A stretch of 64,000 nucleotides of DNA from Megasphaera paucivorans (GCF_900103535.1 NZ_FNHQ01000012.1:20448-84447); one strand, 5' to 3'; counted from the first letter of the stretch, positions 9,957 to 19,524 are shown. The notes: a model not told the origin generated them from the sequence alone. Translations and numbers: made by a program.

Positions 9957-11150
9957 CTAGTGTAAACCTGCTTCTTTCCGAAGTATTTCTGCCTTATCCG
10001 TTTTTTCCCACGGAAGATCCAAGTCATTACGGCCAAAATGGCCGTATGCAGCTGTTTGTTTGTATATGGGACGCTGTAAATCGAGCATTTCAATAATACC
10101 GGCTGGACGAAGATCAAAATATTTTTTTATAAGAGTTTCGATCACATCATTTTCAACTTTGCCTGTATCAAACGTTTCCACATGAATAGATACGGGATTA
10201 GCAACACCAATAGCATACGCAAGCTGGATTTCACATTTATCAGCTAATCCGGCCGCAACAACATTTTTGGCTACATAACGAGCTGCATAGGCCGCTGAAC
10301 GGTCCACTTTCGTAGGATCTTTACCCGAAAACGCACCGCCGCCATGTCGAGCCATACCGCCATACGTATCGACAATAATCTTACGTCCTGTAAGTCCTGA
10401 ATCCCCTTGCGGCCCACCGATAACAAACCGGCCCGTCGGATTAATAAACAATTTTGTTTTATCATCAAACAAACCCTCTGATAATTCCGGTTTTATAACA
10501 TATTCCAATAAATCTTTTTCAATTTGTTCCCGTGTAACTTCAGGACTATGCTGTGCAGAAATTACAATCGTATCAATGCGCACAGGCCGGCCATTATCAT
10601 ATTCGACAGTGACTTGCGTTTTACCGTCGGGACGAAGATACGGCAGCGTACCATCTTTGCGGACTTTGGCCAGCCGGCGGGCTAAACGATGTGCCAGAGA
10701 AATCGGCAGCGGCATATAGTCATCTGTTTCATTAGTAGCATATCCAAACATCATCCCTTGATCGCCGGCTCCAATGGCATCAAATGCATCGCTGTCACCA
10801 TCTTTTACTTCTTTTGCTTCATCGACACCCATAGCAATATCCGGTGACTGTTCATCAAGTGAAACCAATACGCCGCAGGTATCACAATCAAAACCGTATT
10901 TAGCTCGTGTATACCCAATACTGCGAACTGTTTCTCTTACAATATGTGGAATGTCGACATAGCAAGTAGTTGAAATTTCCCCAACAACATGTACCATTCC
11001 TGTTGTTACCAAAGTTTCACAAGCAACGCGGGCATTTTTATCTTTTTCCAAAATAGCATCAAGAATGCTATCTGAAATTTGGTCGGCCATTTTATCAGGA
11101 TGACCTTCTGTGACAGATTCAGATGTAAAAAATTCGTGATTTTTTGTCAT
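9957..11150 (-). CDS. metK: S-adenosylmethionine synthetase
   Basis: Makes SAM from methionine and ATP, with triphosphate cleavage. Signature segments are [12 protein letters not shown] near the N-terminus, [12 protein letters not shown] for the methionine/ATP site, and [16 protein letters not shown]. At 397 residues it is a complete bacterial MetK. The ATG follows AGGAGG at the end of a SAM-I riboswitch leader, so the enzyme is repressed by its own product. It is flanked by its own promoter and terminator and behaves as a single-gene unit. Confidence 0.98.
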   Translation of the reverse strand: MTKNHEFFTSESVTEGHPDKMADQISDSILDAILEKDKNARVACETLVTTGMVHVVGEISTTCYVDIPHIVRETVRSIGYTRAKYGFDCDTCGVLVSLDEQSPDIAMGVDEAKEVKDGDSDAFDAIGAGDQGMMFGYATNETDDYMPLPISLAHRLARRLAKVRKDGTLPYLRPDGKTQVTVEYDNGRPVRIDTIVISAQHSPEVTREQIEKDLLEYVIKPELSEGLFDDKTKLFINPTGRFVIGGPQGDSGLTGRKIIVDTYGGMARHGGGAFSGKDPTKVDRSAAYAARYVAKNVVAAGLADKCEIQLAYAIGVANPVSIHVETFDTGKVENDVIETLIKKYFDLRPAGIIEMLDLQRPIYKQTAAYGHFGRNDLDLPWEKTDKAEILRKEAGLH

Positions 11151-11165
11151 TATTATTTTCCTCCT

Positions 11166-11193
11166 AAAAAAAAATCCCTCTGTAAAAGAGGGG
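11166..11193 (-). terminator. Riboswitch-controlled terminator before metK
   Basis: On the minus strand CCCCTCTTTTACAGAGGG forms a hairpin followed by nine T residues, placed between the SAM aptamer and the metK ribosome site. This is the expression platform: SAM binding should allow it to form. Confidence 0.88.
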
Positions 11194-11197
11194 TTAT

Positions 11198-11304
11198 TTT
11201 CATACCCATCTTCCAGTTTGCACTGTTGGATTTAGCACCGTCTTCATTATCTGAAAGGTTGCTGCGGCATCATCGGGCCAATCCCTCCGTCGTCTCTTGA
11301 TGGC
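11198..11304 (-). ncRNA. SAM-I (S-box) riboswitch
   Basis: The minus strand carries the conserved S-box landmarks in order: the 5' P1 strand, GAGGGATTGGCCCGATGA, GCAGCAACC, GGTGCTAAATCC, and a closing segment reading CAAACTGGAAGATG. A terminator and then metK follow directly. The pattern is recognised from the Rfam SAM family. The ends are approximate; I could not run a covariance search. Confidence 0.93.
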
Positions 11305-11324
11305 AATATTCGTTTCAATTAATT

Positions 11325-11353
11325 ATTTTAAATGATATAAGCTAATATTGCAA
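11325..11353 (-). promoter_or_regulatory. Promoter of the metK riboswitch transcript
   Basis: TTGCAA, a 17-base spacer and TAAAAT on the minus strand. Transcription would start about 15 bases before the SAM aptamer. The -35 lies just beyond the coaBC stop codon. Confidence 0.72.
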
Positions 11354-11362
11354 GCCCTTTTC

Positions 11363-12565
11363 TTAAGATTTATTGATTATTTTTGTAACTCGATCAATAA
11401 TAATAGCAGCTAGGTCAAATTTATCCATTATATCAAACTTTTCGTTTGTTCCATCAGGAAACAGCAATGTTGCAACATTTGTGTTTACCTTGAAACCGGC
11501 ACCTGCCGCACTTACATCATTCGCAACAAGCATATCCAGATTTTTTTTCTTTAATTTCTCTGTTCCATATTGAATCACATGTGTCGTTTCCGCAGCAAAC
11601 CCGACAAGTATCTGATTTTTTTTACGCTGTCCCAACCCATACAATATATCCGGATTTTTCTCCATTGATAAGATCAACGTATCTTCTGATTTTTTTATTT
11701 TATCTTTGGCCGGGGTTTGAACCCGGTAATCGGCGACAGCTGCCGCTTTTATAACAACATCTGCATCATCATATAATGAATCTACAGCTTGTTTCATGTC
11801 TCTTGTACTGACAACATCAATGCGCTTTACCCCTAACGGTGTTTCCAAATTTGTAACTCCGCTTATTAATGTTACATCAGCGCCTGCCAATACCGCGGCT
11901 TTGGCAATAGCAAATCCCATGCGTCCGCTGGAATGGTTTCCAATAAATCGTACCGGATCGATTGCTTCCCGCGTTCCACCAGCAGTTACAATTACTTTTT
12001 TCCCTTTTAACTGGGCAGTACAGCAAGCCTTCATTTCAATATAATCAACAATAGCACTAGGTTGAGGAAGGCGTCCTATACCGGTAACACCACAAGCTAA
12101 AAGTCCTGCATCAGGTGTCATAATAGAATAATCGTATTGTTTTAACTTTTCCATATTGTTTTGAACAATCGGATTCAAATACATATTTGTATTCATAGCC
12201 GGCGCAATAACAACAGGCGCCTTGGTAGCCATCACCGTAGTAGTAAGCATGTCGTCAGCAATACCTCCGGCAATTTTTCCTATGCAATTAGCCGTAGCCG
12301 GTGCGATGACAAATACATCGGCCCAAGACGCCAGTGCTATATGTTCCACATGCCAATTAGTTACTTCGTTCCACATAGAAACAGTAACAGGATTACCCGT
12401 TATTTCACGTAAAGTCAACGGAGTAATAAATTTTGCCGCATTTTCGGTCATGATACACTTGACTTCCGCACCACGTTTACATAATAAACTGGCAATTTCA
12501 GCAGCCTTAAATGCAGCAATACCACCACAAACAGCGAGAATAACCTTCTTATTATTTAATAACAT
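11363..12565 (-). CDS. coaBC: Bifunctional phosphopantothenoylcysteine decarboxylase/synthetase
   Basis: Catalyses two successive steps of coenzyme A synthesis. The N-terminal CoaC flavoprotein half holds GGIAAFKAAE, the catalytic histidine in NWHVEHIALASWAD, PAMNTNMY, and the LLACGVTGIGRLP cysteine loop. The C-terminal CoaB half starts at KKVIVTAGGTREAID and includes the RFIGNHSSGRMG and KAAAVADYR segments. I use the ATG at 12565, which has GGTGAT five bases upstream; a GTG three codons earlier is possible. At 400 residues the fusion is complete. It follows rpoZ, as in other Firmicutes. Confidence 0.96.
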   Translation of the reverse strand: MLLNNKKVILAVCGGIAAFKAAEIASLLCKRGAEVKCIMTENAAKFITPLTLREITGNPVTVSMWNEVTNWHVEHIALASWADVFVIAPATANCIGKIAGGIADDMLTTTVMATKAPVVIAPAMNTNMYLNPIVQNNMEKLKQYDYSIMTPDAGLLACGVTGIGRLPQPSAIVDYIEMKACCTAQLKGKKVIVTAGGTREAIDPVRFIGNHSSGRMGFAIAKAAVLAGADVTLISGVTNLETPLGVKRIDVVSTRDMKQAVDSLYDDADVVIKAAAVADYRVQTPAKDKIKKSEDTLILSMEKNPDILYGLGQRKKNQILVGFAAETTHVIQYGTEKLKKKNLDMLVANDVSAAGAGFKVNTNVATLLFPDGTNEKFDIMDKFDLAAIIIDRVTKIINKS

Positions 12566-12580
12566 CGGAATCACCAGCTT

Positions 12581-12790
12581 TTATTTAATGCCGCTTTTCG
12601 GGGCTTCATACGTAATTTTACCTTCGTCAATTTCTTCCATGGCAATAGATACGACCTTTTCAGATTTTGTATCTACGAGCGGTGCATCTCCTTCATTTAA
12701 CTCACGAGCTCGTTTAGCTGCCAATGTCACCAATGTATATTTACTGTCCACTTTTTTCATTAGAGATTCCAAGGTCGGTTTTATTAACAT
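12581..12790 (-). CDS. rpoZ: RNA polymerase omega subunit
   Basis: Small RNA polymerase subunit (69 residues) that assists assembly of beta prime. It shows the omega pattern [17 protein letters not shown] with the conserved AKRAR helix, and ends in the acidic segment [11 protein letters not shown]. It stands between gmk and coaBC, the invariant Firmicute order. A short gap after gmk and an AGGAGTG ribosome site suggest co-transcription. Confidence 0.95.
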   Translation of the reverse strand: MLIKPTLESLMKKVDSKYTLVTLAAKRARELNEGDAPLVDTKSEKVVSIAMEEIDEGKITYEAPKSGIK

Positions 12791-12802
12791 AACATATCAC
12801 TC

Positions 12803-13420
12803 CTAATCTTTAAATTGTGCATGAATGGAAGTTATCAAATGATGATTGCGGGAAACCTTGCACTGTTCCGCCACGATAATTGCCGCCGCACGTTCAACTG
12901 CCAATTCCAATTCATCATTAATAACTACATATTCATACTCCGATAACCATTCTAATTCATCTTTCACTTTTGCCAATCGCCGAGCAATAACATTTGCCGA
13001 ATCGGTATGACGGCTCTTCAGACGGTTAGTCAACACATCCAGGGACGGTGGGATAACATAAATAAACACTGCCTTAGGATATTTATTTTTTATCTGCATT
13101 GCACCTTGAATGTCAATTTCCAGCATAACATTCTTTCCCTGCTGCAACATATTAAACACGTATTCTTTCGGTGTTCCGTAATAGTGCTCATATACCTGAG
13201 CATATTCTAAAAAAGAATCGATACGGATCAATTCTTCAAAATGTAAATTGTCCGTAAAAAAATAATTAATTCCATCTACTTCACCATTACGCGGCTCTCT
13301 GGTCGTCATGGAAATAGAATAATAAATGTTCGGAAAACGTTTTCTCAACGCATTGCAAATTGTTCCTTTTCCGGCTCCCGAAGGCCCTGAGACAACGATG
13401 AGTAATCCGGGATCGTTCAT
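12803..13420 (-). CDS. gmk: Guanylate kinase
   Basis: Phosphorylates GMP to GDP. The P-loop is SGPSGAGKGT near residue 10, followed by the GMP-binding segment SMTTREPRNGEVDGINYFF and the lid arginines in RLKSR and ARRLAKVKDE. The reading frame is open much further upstream, but that part overlaps remA and matches no known N-terminus. The ATG at 13420, four codons before the first hydrophobic strand, gives the normal size of about 205 residues and has AAAGGA upstream. Confidence 0.95.
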   Translation of the reverse strand: MNDPGLLIVVSGPSGAGKGTICNALRKRFPNIYYSISMTTREPRNGEVDGINYFFTDNLHFEELIRIDSFLEYAQVYEHYYGTPKEYVFNMLQQGKNVMLEIDIQGAMQIKNKYPKAVFIYVIPPSLDVLTNRLKSRHTDSANVIARRLAKVKDELEWLSEYEYVVINDELELAVERAAAIIVAEQCKVSRNHHLITSIHAQFKD

Positions 13421-13424
13421 GCCA

Positions 13425-13712
13425 TTACTTCCTTTCTTCATCATCATTGTATAGTGCTTCATTTTCATTCCCAACGGTAAGAATACGATGCGAAATTGTT
13501 TCCGGCTGAATAGCTGATAAAATAATTTGCCCATTATCCATCATCAGGACGGAACGGGTTTTGCGGCCAAAGGTTGCATCTATCAGCATATTATGTTCTC
13601 TCGCTTCCTGCACCATTCGTTTTATCGGTGCCGATTCGGGACTAATAATAGCAACTACCTTATTCGCCATAACCATATTTCCAAACCCGATATTTAAAAG
13701 ATTGAAATTCAT
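13425..13712 (-). CDS. remA: RemA-like (DUF370) DNA-binding regulator
   Basis: Belongs to the RemA/DUF370 family; B. subtilis RemA is a small DNA-binding activator of biofilm and osmoprotection genes. The conserved core [28 protein letters not shown] is present in full near the N-terminus (residues 5-32). The start at ATG 13712 has GGTGAT upstream and gives 95 residues; the longer open frame overlaps yicC and lacks a ribosome site. The acidic and basic tail after residue 75 is not conserved as far as I recall. It is embedded in yicC-remA-gmk-rpoZ. Confidence 0.9.
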   Translation of the reverse strand: MNFNLLNIGFGNMVMANKVVAIISPESAPIKRMVQEAREHNMLIDATFGRKTRSVLMMDNGQIILSAIQPETISHRILTVGNENEALYNDDEERK

Positions 13713-13722
13713 ATTATCACCA

Positions 13723-14604
13723 TCATTCAATATTTTGAATTTGTTCTCTGATTTTTTCAATTTCATTTTTCAATTGCAAGACATATTCTGTAACATCCAA
13801 ATCGGCGGCCTTCGAACCAATGGTATTAGTTTCTCTATTCAATTCCTGAATAAGAAAATCTAATTGCCGGCCTATATCGCCATTTTCTTCTAAAATTCTC
13901 CTTAATTGTATCACATGACTGTGAAATCGCACAACTTCTTCCGTAAAATCAACCTTATCCGCATATGTGGCAACTTCCTGCAAAAGACGTTCTTCATCAG
14001 GAACGGCTTTTATCTCATCAAACATATTTATTATTCGCTTACGCAATCTGCTTTCATAATGTGCCGCAATATCATCTTTTCGCTCTGCAATAGCATGAAC
14101 AGTATCTTCTATTTTATCAGCACGCAGCAATAAATCTTTTTTAATATTCAGCCCCTCCGCTTCACGCATCTGCACGATACGATCCAAAGAAGCTTGCAAA
14201 GCAATGGAAAAAACCGGCCAGCAGGCATCTGCATCAACGGTTGGCGGTTCTTGAACAAACCAGTCCTTGGTCAGCGAAATAATTTGAGATAACGTGGTCT
14301 TTTCATGAAACAATTCCTCATTCACTTTATCCAATGCATATTTACAGGCAGTTAAATTGGCAAAATCGATGCGAATCTGCGGTTCTTTGCATAGTAATTC
14401 TGTTACCGTGACATATACGTCTACTTTTCCACGATGCAGAACCGCTTTCAATCCATTTCGTATGCGATCCTCCAATGACAAATATGCATGCGGCATGCGT
14501 ATCGATACCTCTAAAAAGCGTTGATTTACTGCTTTAATTTCTATCGTAACTTGTAGTTTCCCGTTGCTATAGGTTCCTGAACCAAATCCAGTCATACTTC
14601 GCAA
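13723..14604 (-). CDS. yicC: YicC-family endoribonuclease
   Basis: Member of the YicC/YloC family, described as endoribonucleases affecting RNA turnover. It begins [19 protein letters not shown] and continues [17 protein letters not shown], both family hallmarks. The C-terminal DUF1732 region has [20 protein letters not shown]. The start is TTG at 14604 with AAGGAGG eight bases upstream; the alternative ATG upstream has no ribosome site. The protein has 293 residues. It heads the minus-strand yicC-remA-gmk-rpoZ-coaBC operon. Confidence 0.93.
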   Translation of the reverse strand: MRSMTGFGSGTYSNGKLQVTIEIKAVNQRFLEVSIRMPHAYLSLEDRIRNGLKAVLHRGKVDVYVTVTELLCKEPQIRIDFANLTACKYALDKVNEELFHEKTTLSQIISLTKDWFVQEPPTVDADACWPVFSIALQASLDRIVQMREAEGLNIKKDLLLRADKIEDTVHAIAERKDDIAAHYESRLRKRIINMFDEIKAVPDEERLLQEVATYADKVDFTEEVVRFHSHVIQLRRILEENGDIGRQLDFLIQELNRETNTIGSKAADLDVTEYVLQLKNEIEKIREQIQNIE

Positions 14605-14638
14605 GATGATGACCTCCTTATACGCCATTCTGTATGAT

Positions 14639-14668
14639 AGTATAGCCCAAATCAGTCATCTATGTCCA
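14639..14668 (-). promoter_or_regulatory. Promoter of the yicC operon
   Basis: TGGACA, an 18-base spacer and TATACT on the minus strand, with a short leader to the yicC ribosome site. Confidence 0.55.
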
Positions 14669-14755
14669 CTATTAAAAGGAAAATACTTTTTTACTATAGG
14701 TTTTTAATTGAAAATATACTACAATAGAGGAGATGATAAAAAAAGGAGTACCCAC

Positions 14756-16477
14756 ATGAATGTAGACGGAATTACTTTACATAGTATAACAAAAGAATTA
14801 CAGCAAATTTTAACTGGCGGCCAGATTTCAAAAATATATCAACTAAATCACCGCAGCTTATATTTTCGCATTTTTAATGATACGGGAAGTCATCATTTAG
14901 TTATCACACTGGATGATGCTCCCCGGGTATACATAACAAATCATATGCCTGCAACTCCGGACATTCCTACTGGATTATGTATGTTTCTGCGCAAGTATTA
15001 TGAAAACGGACGTGTTGCAGCGATTCAACAACTTCATTTAGATCGCTTAATTGAAATTTCTGTTGATGTTCTGGATACACGGGGACAAGTAGTTACACGA
15101 AAAATACATATAGAACTCATGGGAAAATACAGCAATGTAATCTTTACTGAAAATGGAATTATTCTGGAAGCGTTGATCAAGACAACAAAAGGAAAACAAG
15201 CCGTACGTACCATTTATCCTAAAGAACCGTACGACTTCCCACCAAATTTCATGCGTATGAACCCATTTGATTTTTCCGCACAGGAATTAGCAGATATCAT
15301 GACTGTCGATACTCATATTCCTTTAGGCAAATGGATGTTGAAACGTTTTAACGGAATGAGCACCATCGTTCTTGACGAACTGTCACTTCGCGCGGGCTGC
15401 AGCTTGGAAAAAAATGTTTCAGAAATGTCTCCCGCTGATATTTTTACATGGTGCCGATCTATTGAAACATTTGGGTATGAACTTAACGATGTCAAAGGAG
15501 CCTATGTGTATGTCCGTGACAATCGGGACATTCTTTTTCCCCTGCTGTTAAAAAGTTTAGTAAAGTATCCTCACCGATATTATGAATCCATCGAAGAATA
15601 TCTAAGCGAATATGAACATACTCATCGCAGTTTAAACAGTGAACAGGACGAACTTAAAAAAAAGGTTTTAAAATTAATTGAGAAACAAAAACGAAAAATA
15701 AAACGCATTGCTTTAGAAATGAAAGAAACCGACAAAATGGATACATATAAGTTATATGGAGATCTTCTTATGATATACGCTTATATGAAACGAGATCATG
15801 AATCATCTATTACTATAACAAATTTATTATCAGAGACCCAAGAACCCATAACCATTTCTTTAAATCCAGCCTACTCTATGACGGACAATGCAAATCGTTA
15901 CTATAAACGATACACAAAAATGCGTAACCGTGTACAAATATCGCAAAAACTTCATGCAGAGAATAAAGAATATCTGGATTATTTATCTTCGCTGGACTAT
16001 GCACTTGATAACACAACCGATAAACATGAACTAGTCGACATAAAAGCCGAAATGCTGAAAATGGGCCTTATAAAAGCAACATCAAAGAACAAATTGCGTA
16101 AAGAATTCTCACAAAATATAGTAACCATAAAAACAGATGGTCTCGAAATCTGGATTGGTCACAATAATCGTCAAAATGATTTCTTAACCTTCAAAAAAGC
16201 ACATCCCTATGACTTATGGTTTCATGCAAAAGATACACCCGGATCACATGTTATCTTAGCCTGCCATCGAGTAGTACCGACAGAACATCAAATTTTAGTT
16301 GCTGCCCAATTAGCCGCATATCATAGTAAAGCAAGAACTTCTTCTAAAGTTGATGTAGATTGCACATTGTGCCGGCATGTCAAAAAACCAGCACATGCAG
16401 CCCCTGGTTTTGTTATATTTGAAAAACAAACAACGTATGTTGTAGAACCAAGAGATTGGTCCAAAACAGCAAATTAG
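14756..16477 (+). CDS. rqcH: RqcH/NFACT ribosome quality-control protein
   Basis: Homologue of RqcH (Rqc2/NEMF), which binds stalled 50S-peptidyl-tRNA complexes and adds alanine tails. Older annotations call it a fibronectin-binding protein. The NFACT-N domain starts at MNVDGITLHSITKEL, a long charged coiled coil lies in the middle, and the C-terminal NFACT-R domain holds HPYDLWFHAKDTPGSHVIL. The start at 14756 has AAAGGAG seven bases upstream; an open reading from 14708 is rejected because it lacks one. It is divergent from yicC, and its 573 residues are typical. Confidence 0.94.
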   Translation: MNVDGITLHSITKELQQILTGGQISKIYQLNHRSLYFRIFNDTGSHHLVITLDDAPRVYITNHMPATPDIPTGLCMFLRKYYENGRVAAIQQLHLDRLIEISVDVLDTRGQVVTRKIHIELMGKYSNVIFTENGIILEALIKTTKGKQAVRTIYPKEPYDFPPNFMRMNPFDFSAQELADIMTVDTHIPLGKWMLKRFNGMSTIVLDELSLRAGCSLEKNVSEMSPADIFTWCRSIETFGYELNDVKGAYVYVRDNRDILFPLLLKSLVKYPHRYYESIEEYLSEYEHTHRSLNSEQDELKKKVLKLIEKQKRKIKRIALEMKETDKMDTYKLYGDLLMIYAYMKRDHESSITITNLLSETQEPITISLNPAYSMTDNANRYYKRYTKMRNRVQISQKLHAENKEYLDYLSSLDYALDNTTDKHELVDIKAEMLKMGLIKATSKNKLRKEFSQNIVTIKTDGLEIWIGHNNRQNDFLTFKKAHPYDLWFHAKDTPGSHVILACHRVVPTEHQILVAAQLAAYHSKARTSSKVDVDCTLCRHVKKPAHAAPGFVIFEKQTTYVVEPRDWSKTAN

Positions 16478-16492
16478 GTTCAACAGGTCTTT

Positions 16493-16765
16493 TTAATCTA
16501 AAATATCGTTATATTCGGGATGCTTTTTGAACCAAACCACAGCATAAGAACAAGTGATTTTTGCTTTCCAGTGATTTTGTCGAATCACATTTGCAGCAGC
16601 CTGCATCAATTTTCCTGCTGCTCCTTGTCCCCGCAGTGAATCATCTACAAAAGTATGCGTAATATTTACTATTGCCTCTCCTTCAAACGGGAAAAGGACT
16701 TCTGCCAGCAATTCTTTTTTTTCATTTTCTGCCCAGATACGATTGGATCCATATTGTAATATCAT
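16493..16765 (-). CDS. YjdJ/YidJ-like small GNAT acetyltransferase
   Basis: A 90-residue single-domain protein like the COG2388 group of minimal GNAT acetyltransferases. Visible signatures are EVLFPFEGEAIVNITHTFVDD, the acetyl-CoA loop LRGQGAAGKLM and the C-terminal CSYAVVWFKKHPEY. The substrate is unknown. It converges with rqcH across a 15-base gap and has its own AGGAGG site. No obvious functional link to its neighbours. Confidence 0.85.
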   Translation of the reverse strand: MILQYGSNRIWAENEKKELLAEVLFPFEGEAIVNITHTFVDDSLRGQGAAGKLMQAAANVIRQNHWKAKITCSYAVVWFKKHPEYNDILD

Positions 16766-16849
16766 TAAAATTCCTCCTTATATCACATATATAATGTATT
16801 ATATAATTATATAAAAAAGTTACGAAAAAATCTGTCGTATTTATAACAA

Positions 16850-16881
16850 AACAAGGCATTTCATAAAGAAATGCCTTGTTT
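16850..16881 (-). terminator. Terminator after the glcD-like gene
   Basis: A perfect stem, AACAAGGCATTTC with its complement, across a 5-base loop. It has short T runs on both sides, so it may also act on plus-strand transcripts. Confidence 0.8.
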
Positions 16882-16912
16882 TCCGCATATAAGATACTTT
16901 CTTGACTTGATC

Positions 16913-18316
16913 TTATTTGGTTACGTCAACCACTTTTCCAGGATTCATAATGTTCTTAGGATCCAAGCCTTTCTTGACCGCTTTCATCATTTCAATTTCA
17001 ACAGGATTCGTGTATTTTGCCATTAAAGCAGCACGTTTGAATCCAATGCCATGTTCGCCGGATACACGGCCTTTAAGAGAATATACAAGTTTGTATATTT
17101 CCTGCTGAATCTTCGGAAGCATATCTTCCCATTCTTCCTGTGTGCGATCATCTTTCAGAATATCAATATGTACATTGCCATCACCACAATGACCTGCACA
17201 ATGCATTGCTACATTATATTTTTCGCCCAAACGAGAAATTTGGCTGACAGCACCCGGAATTTCAGTCATCGGAACAACAATATCTTCCATGGAGAATACT
17301 AAGCTGCGGGCACGGTCGGCTTCCAAATATGCCTTACGGGATTTCCAGATAACCGTCGGATTAGCAACCAATACGTCCAGTGCATTGCCTTCTCTAGCCA
17401 ATTCATCAATTTTTTCGCATTGTTCATCAAGAAGATCTTCATTATCTCCGGCAATCTGAACAATAATGTAGTTACCTATATCAGAATGCTGCAATTTTTC
17501 ATTCAAGAATACTTCAACCTGCTTAATAGAAGCATTGTCCATAAATTCAACACATACAGGTGTAATACCCGCATTCATTACTTTTGGTGTCAAAGCAATA
17601 GCATCATCCAAATTATCGAATACTGCCAAGAGATCCATCGAGAATTTCGGCAAAGCAACTAATTTAAGGTATATTTTGGTAATGATTCCCAAGGTTCCTT
17701 CAGAACCAATAAACAGATGCATTAAGCTGTAACCTGTAGCATTTTTACGTACTTTCCCGCCTAATTCAACAATGTCACCTGCTGGAGTAACAACTTCCAT
17801 ACCAAGGACTTGATCACGGGTTACACCATATTTTACAGCGCGGTTACCACCGGCATTCGTTGCAACGTTGCCGCCGATAAAGCAAGAATCCCCACTGCAG
17901 GGATCTCCGCCGTAGAAAAGGCCGGCATCTTTAACAGTATTCTGTAAAACTGCTGTTGTTACGCCCGGTTCTGTTGTAACAATCATATTTTCTTTATCTA
18001 TTTCAAGAATTTTGTTCATTCGTTCAATAGAAATGATAACGCCGCCAAAAATTGCTACCGCACCAGCAGCAAGACCTGTACCAGCTGCACGGGGAACCAT
18101 AATTGTATCAGCTTCATAACAAGCCTTTACACAAGCGGCTACTTCCTGCGTATTAGCCGGAAGAACAACACACTGTGCTGGTTTCATATAATGAGGATCC
18201 GTTACTTCATCGTGACCATAGGGTTCCAATTTTTCTTTGTCTGTAATACAATACTTTTCACCTACAATAGATTTTAACTTTTCAATTAATTCCTGAGAAA
18301 CTTCACCTTTTGCCAT
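16913..18316 (-). CDS. FAD-linked 2-hydroxyacid (D-lactate/glycolate) dehydrogenase, GlcD family
   Basis: Oxidises a 2-hydroxyacid with FAD. The FAD_binding_4 domain (about 40-220) contains PRAAGTGLAAGAV, GGDPCSGDSCFIGGNVATNAGG and FIGSEGTLGIITK. The C-terminal FAD-oxidase_C domain has HCAGHCGDGNVHIDI and GEHGIGFKRA. It is 467 residues long. In lactate-using anaerobes such proteins pair with electron-transfer flavoproteins, but no etfAB is adjacent here, so the electron acceptor cannot be read from context. Lactate is the likeliest substrate, by inference. The gene is preceded by a long untranslated leader with an inverted repeat. Confidence 0.88.
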   Translation of the reverse strand: MAKGEVSQELIEKLKSIVGEKYCITDKEKLEPYGHDEVTDPHYMKPAQCVVLPANTQEVAACVKACYEADTIMVPRAAGTGLAAGAVAIFGGVIISIERMNKILEIDKENMIVTTEPGVTTAVLQNTVKDAGLFYGGDPCSGDSCFIGGNVATNAGGNRAVKYGVTRDQVLGMEVVTPAGDIVELGGKVRKNATGYSLMHLFIGSEGTLGIITKIYLKLVALPKFSMDLLAVFDNLDDAIALTPKVMNAGITPVCVEFMDNASIKQVEVFLNEKLQHSDIGNYIIVQIAGDNEDLLDEQCEKIDELAREGNALDVLVANPTVIWKSRKAYLEADRARSLVFSMEDIVVPMTEIPGAVSQISRLGEKYNVAMHCAGHCGDGNVHIDILKDDRTQEEWEDMLPKIQQEIYKLVYSLKGRVSGEHGIGFKRAALMAKYTNPVEIEMMKAVKKGLDPKNIMNPGKVVDVTK

Positions 18317-18652
18317 TTAAAAAAACCTCCATTCACCTTAAATACAGAATATTTGCGCATGAATACAGTATCAATCCCAATACTACTGATAGTAAAATCA
18401 GTAGTATTGGTATCAATACGTATCAGCAAATAATTAAAACACCGATAAATACACTGATCAGATACTCTTAACCGGCGCCAATTAAAATGAACTCACACAA
18501 TATATTTATCGTTTTAAAAAAACATCACCTTTTGACAATAGAGTATTAAATGATAATCAAGCCTTCTGTCAGACAACGTATTGCCATACTATTGCTTCAT
18601 TGCTTTTCGTCGAGCTCATATCATTCATTACCTAAATTTATATCTTGAATTC
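18317..18652 (-). other. Long untranslated leader of the glcD-like gene
   Basis: About 330 bases separate the only good promoter from the start codon. Apart from the inverted repeats at 18377-18419 I see no known riboswitch. A 19-codon ORF (18569-18628) has a weak AGGT site and is not convincing. Confidence 0.5.
18377..18419. promoter_or_regulatory. Perfect 14-bp inverted repeat with overlapping 6-4-6 palindrome
   Basis: CCAATACTACTGAT (18377-18390) is repeated in exact inverted form at 18397-18410 across a 6-base loop. The right arm runs into a second palindrome, GTATTG-GTAT-CAATAC (18404-18419). It lies 60-100 bases before the glcD-like start codon. It could be an RNA hairpin in the leader or a repressor operator; the sequence alone does not decide. 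Confidence 0.65.
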
Positions 18653-18681
18653 ATTATAGACATTTTGCAATAAGTGTACAA
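18653..18681 (-). promoter_or_regulatory. Promoter reading toward the glcD-like gene
   Basis: TTGTAC, a 17-base spacer and a perfect TATAAT on the minus strand. No terminator is visible between it and the gene. Confidence 0.7.
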
Positions 18682-18832
18682 TAGGTTTTTTTAAAAAATA
18701 AATAAGTTTTTCTTATTCAGCATTTCAAAAAGCACCTTATTTGTAACGGTTTATACGTCAACCATGCTGTTAATGTATTTTTAAAATAAAAAAAAATCAA
18801 AGTTTTTTTTTACAATTTTTTTCTCATTCTCA

Positions 18833-19432
18833 TTATACAAATTTTAATTTTTCACTATGGCTTGTCCCGTGGGATAAAATCAAAGCATCTCGATATATGC
18901 TGGCTACCGCCTCCAGCGTTTCCATTCGATATAACGCCTGGTATAAATCATTTCCAACAGAAACTGCTCCATGATTCGCCATAAGGATTACATTGACATC
19001 AGCCAAAACAGCTGCACAGGATTCTGCAAGCTCCATAGAAGCAGGCTCGGCATAAGGAACCGTTACAACATGCCCCAGATAATCCCGTCCTTCCGTTACA
19101 ATATTATCCGGGAATGCCGCCCCTGCTACGGTTAACGCTGTTGAGACAATAGGATGTGCATGTAAAACAGCGTTGACGTCTGGTCGTTTACGATATATCG
19201 CCAAATGTAAATTAGTTTCCGATGAAGGTTTTCCTTTGCCGGTTATGATATTTCCTTGTAAATCAAGTTCTAACAACATATCTCTGGTCAAACTCCCTTT
19301 AGATACTCCCGAAGGGGTAATAATAATATGACCATTCTCCTTACGATAGCTTATATTTCCATCACAAGCCACCACCAATTTATAACAACACATTTTTTTA
19401 CCGATTTCACACAGCGTATCTCTTGAATCCAT
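18833..19432 (-). CDS. Class II aldolase/adducin-family aldolase (FucA/AraD-like)
   Basis: Zinc-dependent aldolase or epimerase of the L-fuculose-phosphate aldolase family. Family landmarks are DGNISYR, ITPSGVSKG, the SSET segment with the catalytic Glu, the zinc histidines in LHAHP, and a third histidine in MANHGAV. At 199 residues it is slightly shorter than E. coli FucA, ending soon after the last helix. No kinase or isomerase of a sugar pathway is adjacent, so the substrate (fuculose-, ribulose- or methylthioribulose-phosphate) cannot be assigned. Confidence 0.85.
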   Translation of the reverse strand: MDSRDTLCEIGKKMCCYKLVVACDGNISYRKENGHIIITPSGVSKGSLTRDMLLELDLQGNIITGKGKPSSETNLHLAIYRKRPDVNAVLHAHPIVSTALTVAGAAFPDNIVTEGRDYLGHVVTVPYAEPASMELAESCAAVLADVNVILMANHGAVSVGNDLYQALYRMETLEAVASIYRDALILSHGTSHSEKLKFV

Positions 19433-19463
19433 TACAGAATCCTCCTTTTTATTTACAAATGAA

Positions 19464-19524
19464 AATACCTTTCCTATATCAATTATAAACCCAAACCAGG
19501 TCTACTAGATATAGAAAAGGTATT
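19464..19524. repeat. Long-loop inverted repeat between feo cluster and aldolase
   Basis: Arms of 17 bases (19464-19480 and 19508-19524) match at 16 positions and enclose 27 bases. It lies downstream of the feo genes and upstream of the aldolase start, so it may terminate the feo transcript, though a strong T run is missing. Confidence 0.55.

Noticed and set aside
18569..18628. 19-codon frame in the glcD-type leader
   Set aside because: Its AGGT ribosome site is weak and the peptide has no run of regulatory codons or family likeness.
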